64,000 nt of DNA from Zygnema cylindricum (lineage: Eukaryota; Streptophyta; Zygnematophyceae; Zygnematales; Zygnemataceae). How positions within the stretch are numbered: the first letter of the stretch is position 1; the number at the start of each line of letters is the position of its first letter. Both the position numbers and the translations under genes were made by a program. The stretch covers positions 1 through 64,000 of the forward strand of contig JBBHKE010001577.1 of NCBI GenBank assembly GCA_037447655.1, given 5' to 3'. This document shows, piece after piece, positions 1-11,300 of this stretch. The notes beneath the pieces were generated by a model. That model searched no databases, was not told where the DNA came from, and worked only from the letters and a program-made list of their open reading frames with translations.

Positions 1-390
1 CCAGCCGATGTGCATGTAAGCGCTTGAAACCAAATTTACTGCGATACACACGTGTGGAGTCTGAAGTGGAAATTCCTCCAACACGCCCCCTCACGATGTA
101 CTTCATCTTGTGTGGCTTGCCAACGCCCCCTAGCTTTGATACCATGTTGAGGATCGGCGATATTCAACATATCGCATGGGCGCCAAAGTGAAAACTTTGG
201 AAAATAGCTAAGGCGAGGATCAAACCCGGGACCTTGTGTTAGCCGTACACTAGCTATACCAACTGAGCTACCCGACCGATGTGCATGCAAGCGCGTGAAA
301 CAGAATTTACGGCAATGAACGGCGCACTGGCGGAAACCAACATTTACTGCGATACACACGTGTGGAGTCCAAAGTAGACATTCCTCAACA
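1..390 (-). mobile_element. TRIM-type miniature LTR retrotransposon (left LTR truncated by window edge)
   Basis: Read on the minus strand. The 5' LTR is 145-390: it starts TGTTGAGGA and ends TCCTCAACA on the plus strand, so it has the TG...CA ends of an LTR. The other LTR copy is 1-83 and continues beyond the window; it matches the outer part of 145-390 but lacks about 36 bp between two GAAAC words. The internal region is only 61 bp (84-144). It holds a primer-binding site TGGTATCAAAGC (minus, 133-144), complementary to the 3' end of initiator tRNA-Met, and a purine tract (minus, GTGAGGGGGCG, about 84-95) directly next to the other LTR. No protein is encoded. This is the layout of TRIM/SMART elements, which depend on partners for reverse transcription. 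The LTR holds a tRNA-like sequence, annotated separately. Confidence 0.8.
207..277 (-). other. tRNA-like Pol III module inside the TRIM LTR
   Basis: The minus strand reads GTCGGGTAGCTCAGTTGG, a canonical A box and D arm, then a short GTGT/ACAC anticodon-like stem, then GGTCCCGGGTTTGATCC, a canonical B box and T arm. The base before the presumed anticodon is C rather than the almost invariant U, and the acceptor ends do not pair well. It is therefore better read as a tRNA-derived promoter module than as a working tRNA gene. It has the same orientation as the TRIM. Confidence 0.65.
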
Positions 391-1985
391 TAAACTAGGG
401 TTATTATATTGTTGGTGCGAGGTCATGTGACCTAATATAGCGTTAATAACACTATTTTTTTCTTTACACTAGCGATTCAGGTTGTCGTCAATATTGTTTG
501 CCGATAAAGAGTGAGAAAGCCCGACTTTATGAAAAATAGCGATAATAAACCATATGCGACCTCAGGAGCCAAAGGGGGGCGGTTGCTAAAACTGAAAAAC
601 TACATGGGGAGGGAAGCAAACAAAAAAAATAAGCAATGCAAAAGAAATGTGCACACAGAAAAAAAACAGGTAAAACAAAGACATTAAGACAACCAAAGAA
701 GCAACAAAGACCTAAACCACTTCTTTATCCACATTATCGTGTTTGCCGAAGAGAAAGTAAAAAGTGTTTTCCTTTCTTTTCACGTCTAGTGTACTTTACA
801 AGTGTACTTTTTGTTTCTCTTCTCATTACAAAACAACATACCCACCCGATTCCCGCGGCTTATCTCAATAATTAGGTTGCGGTTTATGGCCCAAGACAGG
901 CGGTTTGTGATTGGCCCTTCACGCGTAGAGTTTTGGAAAGGTCTCTTGGTGACGGTACAGGATCGGGGCCGGTTGGGTGTTAGGAGTCAGAACGGCCAAT
1001 CACTGTGAAAGGTATTTTATTTTTATCGCTCTTCCCTGAAGTTTCTAGTAAAACATCGCGGGGATTTTTCGCTTTGTATGAACATTATGGGATTGTCGGC
1101 TTCTACCGGCTTCTGGTTAGTGTACCTCTTGTGTTGCTCACAAGTTTCGGGCACACAAAATTTACGCGACAATCGTACGCCCTACATAACTACATTGCTT
1201 ATCGTTAGCGTGAAGGGTTTATTAGTATAAATACAAAATAAAAATATATAATACTGCTCCAGTGTAAAGAGACGTGGCAGATTGTAGTTCACCTCCTTGA
1301 ATAGTGTTGCTAATACAATTTTATGATTTTCGGCCAGAAAAAGTCGTGAGTGAAATAGTATTATTAACCGTGATAGCTACAATACCGTACTGAATCTTGC
1401 AACTTTTTGCCCCCACGGGATGCCGAAGACGTCCGCGGCCGCTCGTTTAGGGTTTATTTTTTCTCTTTTTGTTTTTTTTTTATTAAAAAAACAACCCAAA
1501 ACACAAAACCCTTTTTCTTGCACCCGATCCCAAGAGGTGCCAAATGTCGGCGCAAGGTGCCGAAGGTCCCACACTTGTATGGGCGGTTGTTCGATACCCA
1601 TACTGTACTGTTTCGTATCGAGTAAAATTTCATCGCGATAAATTCGTTGTTAAATATATAGAAAATAGAACGGTCAAAGGGCTCGATATATCGCTCCATG
1701 ACCAGTAAAAAAAATCGCGATATATTTTGTAGGACGTGGGTATCCGTACATATTTAGTGCAGTAAACCGTACGTTAAATAGTACAGAAGATCCCCCCTTA
1801 GATTTTTTTTTGACCTGGTGTCACTTCGATATTCCTTGTTAAAAATCTATTATGATATTGGCTGATATATCGTGAAAACATCGCAATATTGACCTCCTCG
1901 ATATATCGAGGCGATAAATCGATTATCGGGTACCCAAAATTAGGCACATATGGAATATCGGCAAGGGGCCTTCGATACAAAACAC
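391..1985. other. Intergenic stretch, no recognised gene; MITE remnants
   Basis: Short open frames here are out of context and resemble nothing I recognise. About 410-475 and 1258-1395 carry degraded pieces of the same MITE family as 1986-2205, recognisable by words such as GACGTGGCAGATT, ATAGTGTTGCTAAT and TTTTCGGCCAGAAAAAG. A run of T/A homopolymers lies at 1455-1500. Confidence 0.5.
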
Positions 1986-2205
1986 TACACTGGGCATCGT
2001 TATTAGTGTCAAAGTTTAAATAGCATAAAAAAAAATAGTGTTATTGATTCTAATTTAGTGCGAGAGACGTGGCAGATTATGGTCCACGTCCTTAAATAGC
2101 GTTGCTAATTTAATTTCGAAAATCATGTATACTAATTGCGGAAAAAAATTAAAATTTTAAGAACCCAAATTAGTGACTTTGACACTAATAACGATTCGCG
2201 GTGTA
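1986..2205. mobile_element. MITE, GGTGTA-end family
   Basis: 220-bp non-coding element. The left end TACACTGGGCATCGTTATTA pairs as an imperfect inverted repeat with the right end, which reads ...TAATAACGATTCGCGGTGTA. The subterminal AGTGTCAAAGT/ACTTTGACACT also pairs. The interior has the family hallmark GACGTGGCAG...GGTCCACGT. The same ends and interior recur at 14531, 15335, 15539 and 19568, which makes this a mobile family. The TA at each tip may be the target duplication. Confidence 0.75.
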
Positions 2206-3771
2206 CCACAGCCTTAGAAATCGCCTAATTTTCTGATAGGCCAAACCTGTAAAATCACTGCAAAATGGGGAAAGCCGTCAAAAAAAAAGGGAAGCACATG
2301 GCACCCGCACCGGTCACTACAGTACTGTAGCGGCGGCGCAGTGACCGACCTATTTTTTTTCCACGGTCACCAAAACCGTACCATATTTTTGGCGCGGTCA
2401 GAACGACAAAGGATTTTGAAAAATCTTGTAAGCGTTCTGCATTTCTATTGGCCATCAGTATGTGACCATCGACAAAAGCCGATAACATTTTGCGGACTTC
2501 GACGCAATCGTACATATTGAACATCATTCACACGGATATATCTATTTTTGAGCGAAAGCAAAAAACAAATTGATTTTTTGTCTCCAAGCGCAAAAAATCT
2601 TAACCAAAGCGCGTGTTGCGGTTCGACACAGTTAGAAATAATATTTTGTTTTTTTAAATGTAAATTGTCGTTTCCGTCTGGTACATTTTGACGTCCTACG
2701 GACGCCACGTGACTATTTGTCTCGGCGCATCCCCAACCCCGAATCCTACGCTTCGATTACACGTACCGTACGGCTATGCGTGCATTGGTTGGTCCTTGGA
2801 CGACAGAAACCAATTATTTTCTTGCTTCTGCCCGAAATGAAACCGACACGTGCGGAGGATGTTCAATGTGCACAAATCGCGTCGAAGACCGCAAAATGTT
2901 TCCATCATTTGTCGGTGGCCATGTACTTGGCTTGTAATGATAACAACTGTACTTGTCTAGGATTTGTTCACAGGCTGTAATTTTTTTTTTTTTTTGTCAT
3001 ACTTGTTCTAAGGGTACATATGAGATTTTACGGCAGTCGATATATCAGTCCTCCTACATATTTTTGTTTTTGTATTTTTGAAAAAAGTGAGGATTCATGT
3101 AGTTTGTAAAAATCTGGTGTACTTTGTGATTTTCTCGTAGTACTTATATCATGTTTCAAACACAAAAAGCAAAACGCCAAAACGATTTACGGACATCCCG
3201 AAGCGAACATATAAAATCTTGATTTTAACGGATTTGGCGAATCCTCCAATGAGATCTCACCTGATCGCCGGACGCTTTGACTATTGGCGTATCGAATCCA
3301 GGGGCGCCAAATCCGAATACGCTTGTCCCCCCTTCGCCACCCGTTAGTTCCGTACGACGCGGCCGCCCATTGCGGATTTGGAAGTTTCAGATTGGAGTCT
3401 CCGTACAGCCACGACGATTTTGCCGCCAAAATCCCGCATTGCCTGTCAAAATAGTGGCAGGAGTTCAAAGTAAAGAAACAGAAAAGTTACTACAAAAACT
3501 AAATAAAGTATTTTTGAAGAGTGAAAATATAAAAATCACAGTATTTAATCTCTGCTCAGCTATTAGAAATTTTGGTTAGCAGTTTTTTTGGGTATCGAGC
3601 AGAGGTTATTTTGGATAAATGCACAACACTTCTTAAATTAAAAATAAAAAATAAAAAAAGTAAGTGAATTTTTCGATCCCAACATGAGCAAAAGTGTACT
3701 ACACTCAACATTCACGTAATAATAACAAAAAAAAGACAATAATAACAATTAAAGAAACAACAACAATAACA
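2206..3771. other. Intergenic or downstream flank, no recognised gene
   Basis: No frame here shows a recognisable protein. 2960-3120 and 3600-3780 are A/T-rich, with poly-T and AATAAC-type simple sequence. It lies downstream of the G8-domain gene, whose 3' end is uncertain, so unseen terminal exons or a 3' UTR could be here. Confidence 0.4.
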
Positions 3772-3915
3772 TCAATAACAATTACAACCCTCATAATAAA
3801 ACTTAAAAAATGTCCGATATGAATCCAGCGTAAACCCAAAAACAAAACTTGCCACCTCGCATCTCTTAGAGTAAAGAATCGTCCGTACAGCCAAGAATTG
3901 TTTGTCGGGACTCAC

Positions 3916-5275
3916 AAAGATGTGCAAGATGGCGATCCAGAAGAAGGTCTTAGGAGTACGGATGCTCGTGACGTGGCACCAAGGAAAAGCTGCAACGTGG
4001 GAGAACTCCCATTGGAGCACACGTAGGCCATCTGGACCATCCTTGATAAGGTGTTGAGGGATCCAGCACATGCTCTGCGATAACCCAACAAGCAACCAAA
4101 AAGATTCAGAAAAAGAGAAGGAATTTTAATTTCTGGACAATAGCTGACGGACATTAACATTTAGCGTAGCTATTGTTGATGAAACATGGAGTTTCATCCT
4201 GTATTAGAAAATCAAAATCCGGCATTGCCCATCCAGCAGTGCCCATCAGACATTGGGCATTTTGCTAAGAATGAACTGAGGTGATTTCTTGCCTATTTTG
4301 AATTTTGAAAAATAAACACATCATATTTTAATAATCCAATATATAATGTAACAATAACAAACTTCATATAAAAAACCATGTATATATATATATATATTTA
4401 CAGTATATTATACTATTGTCATACTATATATATGTTATATACATGAATATAAACAATAAATATATTATATATTATTTACACATATACACACATATACATA
4501 TGGTACGCATACTCGCTCATATTCCTCTCTCGGAAACCTGCTTTGGCTTCTGGAAAGCAATGAAACCAAGAATAATGGTGATACCCTAAGTGGACAGTCA
4601 AGATTGGACATTTGCCCATCGAACGTTAAAAATTTGACCATTACAACATCTTGACATTTCAAAATTTGACCTTTCAACCTTCCAATAATCCAACATTCTC
4701 ACATTTCAACATTCTGCGACTTCAACATTTCAATTCCAACATTTATACAGATTAACATGAAAATGTGAAAGCTAAACCAACCTCCAAGATGCGCTGGAAC
4801 TCGTCCATTGGATGTTTTTTCGGTGCTGCAAGGAGAATAGTGACAGATCCAATACATCCTTCCGGGTCTCCATACCATATATTAATGGATTCCGGCATTG
4901 GATCTATTTGAATTTTGTAAGGCGAGTCGGTTAACAAATTGATAAAAGTTGTCGACGAATAGCCGTTTAGCTGAAAGGATACTCCATCCTGAAATTGAAT
5001 TAACAACAGCGGGAGTGAGGGAGATGGGGAGGGAGAGGGCGAGGCGAGGAGAGGGAGAGGGAGGGGAAGAGGGAGGGAAGAGGGAGGGAAAGAGGGAGAG
5101 GGAGAGTGGGGGGAAGAGGGAGAGGGAGTGGAAGAGGGAGAGGGAGAGGGAGGGGGAGAGGGAAGGGAAGAAGGATGGGAAGAGGGAGGGGAAGAGAGAG
5201 GGGAAGAGAGAGGGGGAGGATGGAAGGTGGAGGGAGTGGGAGAGGGAGAGGGAGAGGGAGAGGGAGAGGGAGAGG

Positions 5276-5371
<96 letters not shown>

Positions 5372-8300
5372 CATTTTATTATATTCAGGATTAGATTTAT
5401 AGGATCTTTGTTATTGGTGTTTGACTACTCGACCATTTTTAGGTGGAGGAGGAATATGAATAAACAAAAAATAAAAGTTATGGTCGATATTGGACAAACC
5501 TTTACACGTGTGATGGTGAAAGTAGGATTTCTTGTCATTCCTGTTAGAGTGAAGGCAACGGAACGGTAACATGTGTCTCGACAGGCGTATCCGTTACTTC
5601 CGGGAATATCCTGTAGATTTACCAAAAAAAAGCCTGTCTTAGACTAACCTACTCAAGCAGAAATAGTTGAATAAAAAACCTGGAAATCCTGTAAATTGGT
5701 CAAATAATCGGCCTTTGATTCCATTTAACATTGATTTTGGTTGATCTTACATTTGCCGAACGAGATAGTTAGTATTATTGAACTTTATTTTGTCAAATTT
5801 AAAATTGCAATATAAATTTTCAAACAACAAGACTAAACAATTGTGTGAAAGTTAATTTAAAATCTTATTCCTCGGTTGTAATTTGCCTTTGTCGTATGCC
5901 TAATCCTGAAATTATAAAATTCCCAAATTCTTAAAACCTAATTCTCACACAAATATTCACCAAATCCGTAAATCCCTCAAATCCACAATCCTAAAACCCT
6001 AACCATGAAATGCGGAAATTTTCTTTACTCAACAAAAGAGATTCATGTTTTAAGGTTTTGGCGTTTCCAGATTTAAAGGCTTCCGGTGTTCTATGGTTTT
6101 ACCGTTTAAAACTGAAATTTTCAAAACCTTTAATTTTGGCTTACCTGACAAGCGGTTGTATTTGGTAAAAGAGCCTTTGTATTTGTAACCACATATCCCC
6201 CTTTTCCTCCAATTAAAGTCCCATCTTCGTCTCGAAAAACATAAACATCGGCAATCGGACCGGCATCTGAAGGCGTTTCAAAACCGAGAATTCCCTCTTG
6301 TCGAGGAGCCATATAGATTCTAGGAGAATTGTCTAAAAATGTCAGATTACTACTACTGTGACCGGAACTGAATAAGGCGTTCTGTGTGTGTCCGTTTGCT
6401 GTTTATTAAAAGGAAAGAAGTCAACAAGAAAAAAACAAAGAAAATGTCAAGAAGAAGGAAGTCCAAGAGAATATGCATAATATCATTGTTATTAATGTGG
6501 GTCACTCTGGGGTTCGGATATCTTGTTAGACCGAAATCCAATGCGGAATTTCTTGTCATAAAACGAACACAGATGCATAGTCAATACCAAAAAAAAAAAA
6601 AACTTAATGCGCTAAAGAGTGTAGAAATTCAAGGGTGTATGCGTAAGTACTCTAATACTAGTGTGGTTCACGTTCAGCTTCAGATATTACATTTGACCGA
6701 AATCCAATGCATGATTCGTTGTCTTTAAAAAAGGATATATTGAAAAAACATTAAAAGAAAACTCACCGGTAATGGCAGCTTGGACGCGACAAGCATTGTT
6801 GAAAAAACCAAAAGAAACGTTTCGAATATGTTGAGGATAAGGAGCTCCTTTTGAATAACCGTCGATGGTTAAACCGTGAGAAGGATATTCACTTTGATCG
6901 ATTAGAATCCCAAACATGGGACCATTTCTTTTTGTTTCTCCAACTCCAACGGAACGGGCGTTCCATGGTTGAACTGGAAAACCGCACCCGTTAATTGCTC
7001 GACAATTTGCGTATTCGTTTCCTTGTTGGTCACATTGGCTAGGGTTTCCAATGTTTGAAGTTTCTCCTAAAATAATAGAATTTTGGACCTGGAAGCATGA
7101 ACCATAAAAAGAAGAACTTGTGTGAAAAAAAAAAATAACAAAAAAAAAGTCAACTGGAAAGCAGCTTAACAACAAGACATCGATGAGCACTAAATGTTAC
7201 GACTTCGATGACAACATTCAAGACAGAATCAAAACATAAATGATTTAATAACGTTGGACGCTGAAGGTTGAGCATTAAGAAATTAATAACCTCCAGTTAA
7301 TGAACTTTTAAGACATTAACTGCATTATCATTTGAACATCAGGCCATCAACGTCATCAAATATTGGACATTACGTACCTATTAAATATCGAAAACCAAAT
7401 TAGCGAGAATTACAAGTCATTTTTATTTTACAGCAACCTCTTGTGATCCACATCAAAATCGGTAAGCAAAAAAAAAATTGAGGGTAAAGTTTTAAATACT
7501 AAGCAATCAATCTGACAAATTCAAAATACCTAAATTTTACCATTCATGAATCCACATACTACATGAAGTAAAACATTCAAATGAAATAAAATGAGTTGAC
7601 CTTGAATTCGCCTGAACGATTGGTAAGTATAGAAATCCAAGAGGTTATTGTTAAACTCACAACGCAATGTTCTACTTGATGTAACTCAATTGAAAGAACA
7701 CCGTTATCGGCCATCATGGCGCCATCGATAATTAAAGAATCCGTTTCGTGAATGAACATTCTGCAAATTGAATTGATTATCAGAAGATAACATGACAAAA
7801 AAAAGGGCGAAGAAGTTTTCTATATCACAAAATTTCTCATATCAAACATTATATATAGCCTTCAACTGAAATTTCCAGAAATTTCCAGAAATTTCGGCGT
7901 AAGATTGGTCAAAAATCTCACCCATCCATTGCATTTTTGTAGCCGCGGAAATTTTTGAATGTGACATCTGCTGCAGGCTGCAAAAAAAAAAAAAAAAAAG
8001 GGAGAGTGGAAATTGTCTTAGTATCAATACCTGGTCAGAATGATTGGTCACCAAAAAAAAAAAAAAAAAAAGAGGCGAAAATTGAACTCTCATGAAAACA
8101 ATAATACAGCTCACCGTAAATACTGTGGATTATATGATAAAATAATAAAAATCATCGAGCAATAATCAATAATTCTCATTATATCGAGTGGAATTTTCAA
8201 AAATTTCATGATCTCTACTAAAAATTTGGCCTAATTTCGCCTTTAAAAAATTCCTCTGAAAAAGTGAAGTCCATAATATTGTGGACTGTGGATAAAAATG

Positions 8301-11300
8301 AAGAAGTTTTCATGTAAACTCACTGCTTAAAAATCTAAAATAAAACGTTAGATCCTCCAATTTTTCCCAAAAAAAAAATGATTGATTTTTTTTTTTTTTT
8401 TTTTTAAATCACGATTCGTATTAATTCAAAATTAGAGTTGCAATCTATTGTTTTTTTTTACAAGTTAACTAACCAAATCCCTAACACATCAAACTTGTCG
8501 TAAATTTTGGCATAATTGTAAAGTTTGTCGTGACATTTGTCGTACATTTTGGCGTAATCGTAAAATTTTGTCGTAAAATTTGATTGTAAAACTTAGCAAA
8601 TGTTTTTGGATTCTTACCGCGTTAATCGGATTTCCCACTCCTCCCACTCCTCCCGCTTGTCGAGGTCGATAACCGTCCGAATACGTACGGATTCCCGTTC
8701 TCGTATACGAATGTGCCACGTTTCCATCAAAAGTACCAAGAACAGTGTGGTGTGGATACACTCCCGCAGCACTCGGAAACCTCCCGGAAGGTCCCAAAAC
8801 TTGACCAGCCAATTGGAACCAGAATCTGAAAACGATTTCGAAACAAAGAGGTTACGGGTCAAGGTTAGTCAATGTCAAGGGATTAAGGGATAGAGGTTAA
8901 GGTTAAAGTAAAGAGGTTAACATTGCCTTTGTCAGTTTAATAAAGTATACCGACATTTTGACATTAAATAATTATTTTTTGAAAAATTACCCGGAGTCGA
9001 ATCCTCCTCCCGCTACATTTCCGATCCAATGGTTGTTAGGATTCGAGATCCAAAAAGTGGACGACGCGTCGTCACTCTCTATGGCTCCTCCCTGAGAGGC
9101 AGGAATCAGACGCTGGACCGGTTCCTGGAAAGGAATATGACAAGTAGTGTGGATTAGGAAAACACAGGAATTAGTGGTTGATGTGGATGAGAATACTGTG
9201 TTCGATGTTCAATAGCATGGATTGACTATCAATTAAACATCATATAGTGTGGATTAAAATGCTGAATTGGACGTGGATTAGATGTGTTTATGGAAACTGG
9301 AACGATTGAGTGAAGGCGAGGGTGAGGGTGAGAAAATGTTACAACATATGTGGGGTTTACCTGGATTAGGATGGTTCAACGGAATGACTAAAGCAAAAAA
9401 CAATTCATGTGGAACAAAAGGGTGAGCTTTAACTAAGAGACACTCAACCGCACAACATTGATGTGGATTTAAAATGTGCTTTCATGTTCATCAGAACGGC
9501 TTGAAGGAACCAAATACTTAAAAGGATGTTTAAGGGAATGAAAATAGTGCATTGCTTATCGTGACGACAAGGAAAATAAGATTAAGAAGTCACTTTAAGA
9601 AGTCAAGGATTTCACTCTAATGACTTGATGAGATTATTATCAGAAGTATAAAGTGTACGATAACAGCCACAGGCCGTATTAAACACACAGAAAAAAAAAG
9701 GGAACCATTAAGTGGCAGGTGATTTTTATTATCAGGCCTTGAAATCTGATGCCAATTTGTATGTTTATGTCATAGTTCTCTCTCCCCTCTCCCTCCATAC
9801 TTCTCCCTCTCCCTCTCTCTCTCCCTCTCCTTCCCCTCTCCCTCTCCCTATCTCACCGTGTAAAATGCGAGGTTATTCGAAAATGTGTTGTTGTGTTCAA
9901 TCCCATCCTCTACTATAATACAGTGTCCTTTTGTCTTATATGCCACATTCTTATCGACCATCACGTCCCCACGTTCCATGTACAACGATACAGCGTTGGT
10001 TCGAATCGTGAATGGAAATTTTTTGAATCGACATTCCGGCGAGTGATTGGCATAAATGTAAATGCATCGGATATCTTCCCAAACTCCCTTGTTGGCCCAT
10101 ATTCACAAGTTCCACACCAATTATGCTTTGCATTATTGGGGTTTGCATAACAATAAAATGTCCTCCTGAAAAAGAGGGAGGGAGGGAGGTTAAAAAAGTA
10201 GGGAGAGAAACAATATTTAAAACGAGAACCAATATTTCAACCAACAATTCATTTTGCTATTTAAGAAACAGAGTTTAAAATTTACCGATGAGAGGGTCAA
10301 TGGGATTTGGATGTCCTTGAATGACAATAGATCTCGTTAAAAGAGCAACTTCTGCCGATTCATCCATACTAACACCAGGAATTCCGGTATATAATGGATT
10401 TCCCCCAATGCATGTAGGTCAAAGGCTGGTCCCAACACTATGGTAGTTCCACTCCATCCTGGGCGAAGAGAAAAGAGAAAAAAAAAAAAGACAAAATGAG
10501 CACTGTGAATATTTAACTGGGTTTAGATTTTGAAAGAGGATTAATGAAGATTGGGGGATGGACAATCGCCATTGGACGTTGGAAATTGTAAATTGGACAT
10601 TGAACATTGGAAAACTAGAAATGGGACACTGAATGAGAAACCGAAAATTGGACAATGGGAAAATTGGAAATTTGAAATTAGAATCGGAAATTGGAAACTG
10701 GAAACTAAACATTGGATGGTGGAAATTGGACATTGGACATTGGACATCTGATATTTAACATCAGTAAATGGAAAAAAAAATGATTCATAGTCGTACTTTT
10801 TTCAAAACCAATAAGTAAATCTGAAACCATTGGTAAGGAGAAAGATCATCATGTCTATTTATAACAATAACTTGGGGGATTGAGCTCTACACGTCCAAAT
10901 GTTGCTAATTTCAATGAACAAAATATCCAAAATTTTCTGCATACCTCCATAAACTGCTGTAATTTTCCGTGTTTCCGCTTGTTTGAATTAAAATCGGTGG
11001 AAGCAATGGCGATTGTACCCCCTACAGGCCACGATGTGACGTTACCAGAAACATAAATAGAACTTGCTCCAGCCCAAGCTGTCTGTTTTAGAACTGTCCA
11101 AGGTTCTTGATTTCCGTACATTCCATTCATTTCTACTAAACCGCCCACCTGCCCCCCAAAAAAAGGAAGTCAATTTCACAAAAGTGAAAATTTTCTAACA
11201 CAATTTACAAAGTACATGTGAGTATTTGTTGAGGCTTTCTTTTAATTTGAATTGACTGAACAATGTGTGGAATTGTGAGTTTGTTACGCCTATATGGTGT

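Noticed and set aside
207-277. Possible functional tRNA gene (minus)
   Set aside because: The base before the anticodon position is C instead of U and the acceptor stem is poor; it lies inside a TRIM LTR.
3187-3579. Overlapping frames on both strands as a possible last exon of the G8 gene or a separate gene
   Set aside because: No family motif and no clear splice acceptor linking to the G8 phase; left unannotated.
4949-5569. Open frames of 88-206 codons on both strands, rich in Arg/Glu/Gly or Leu/Ser/Pro
   Set aside because: They are translations of the GA microsatellite in a G8-gene intron.
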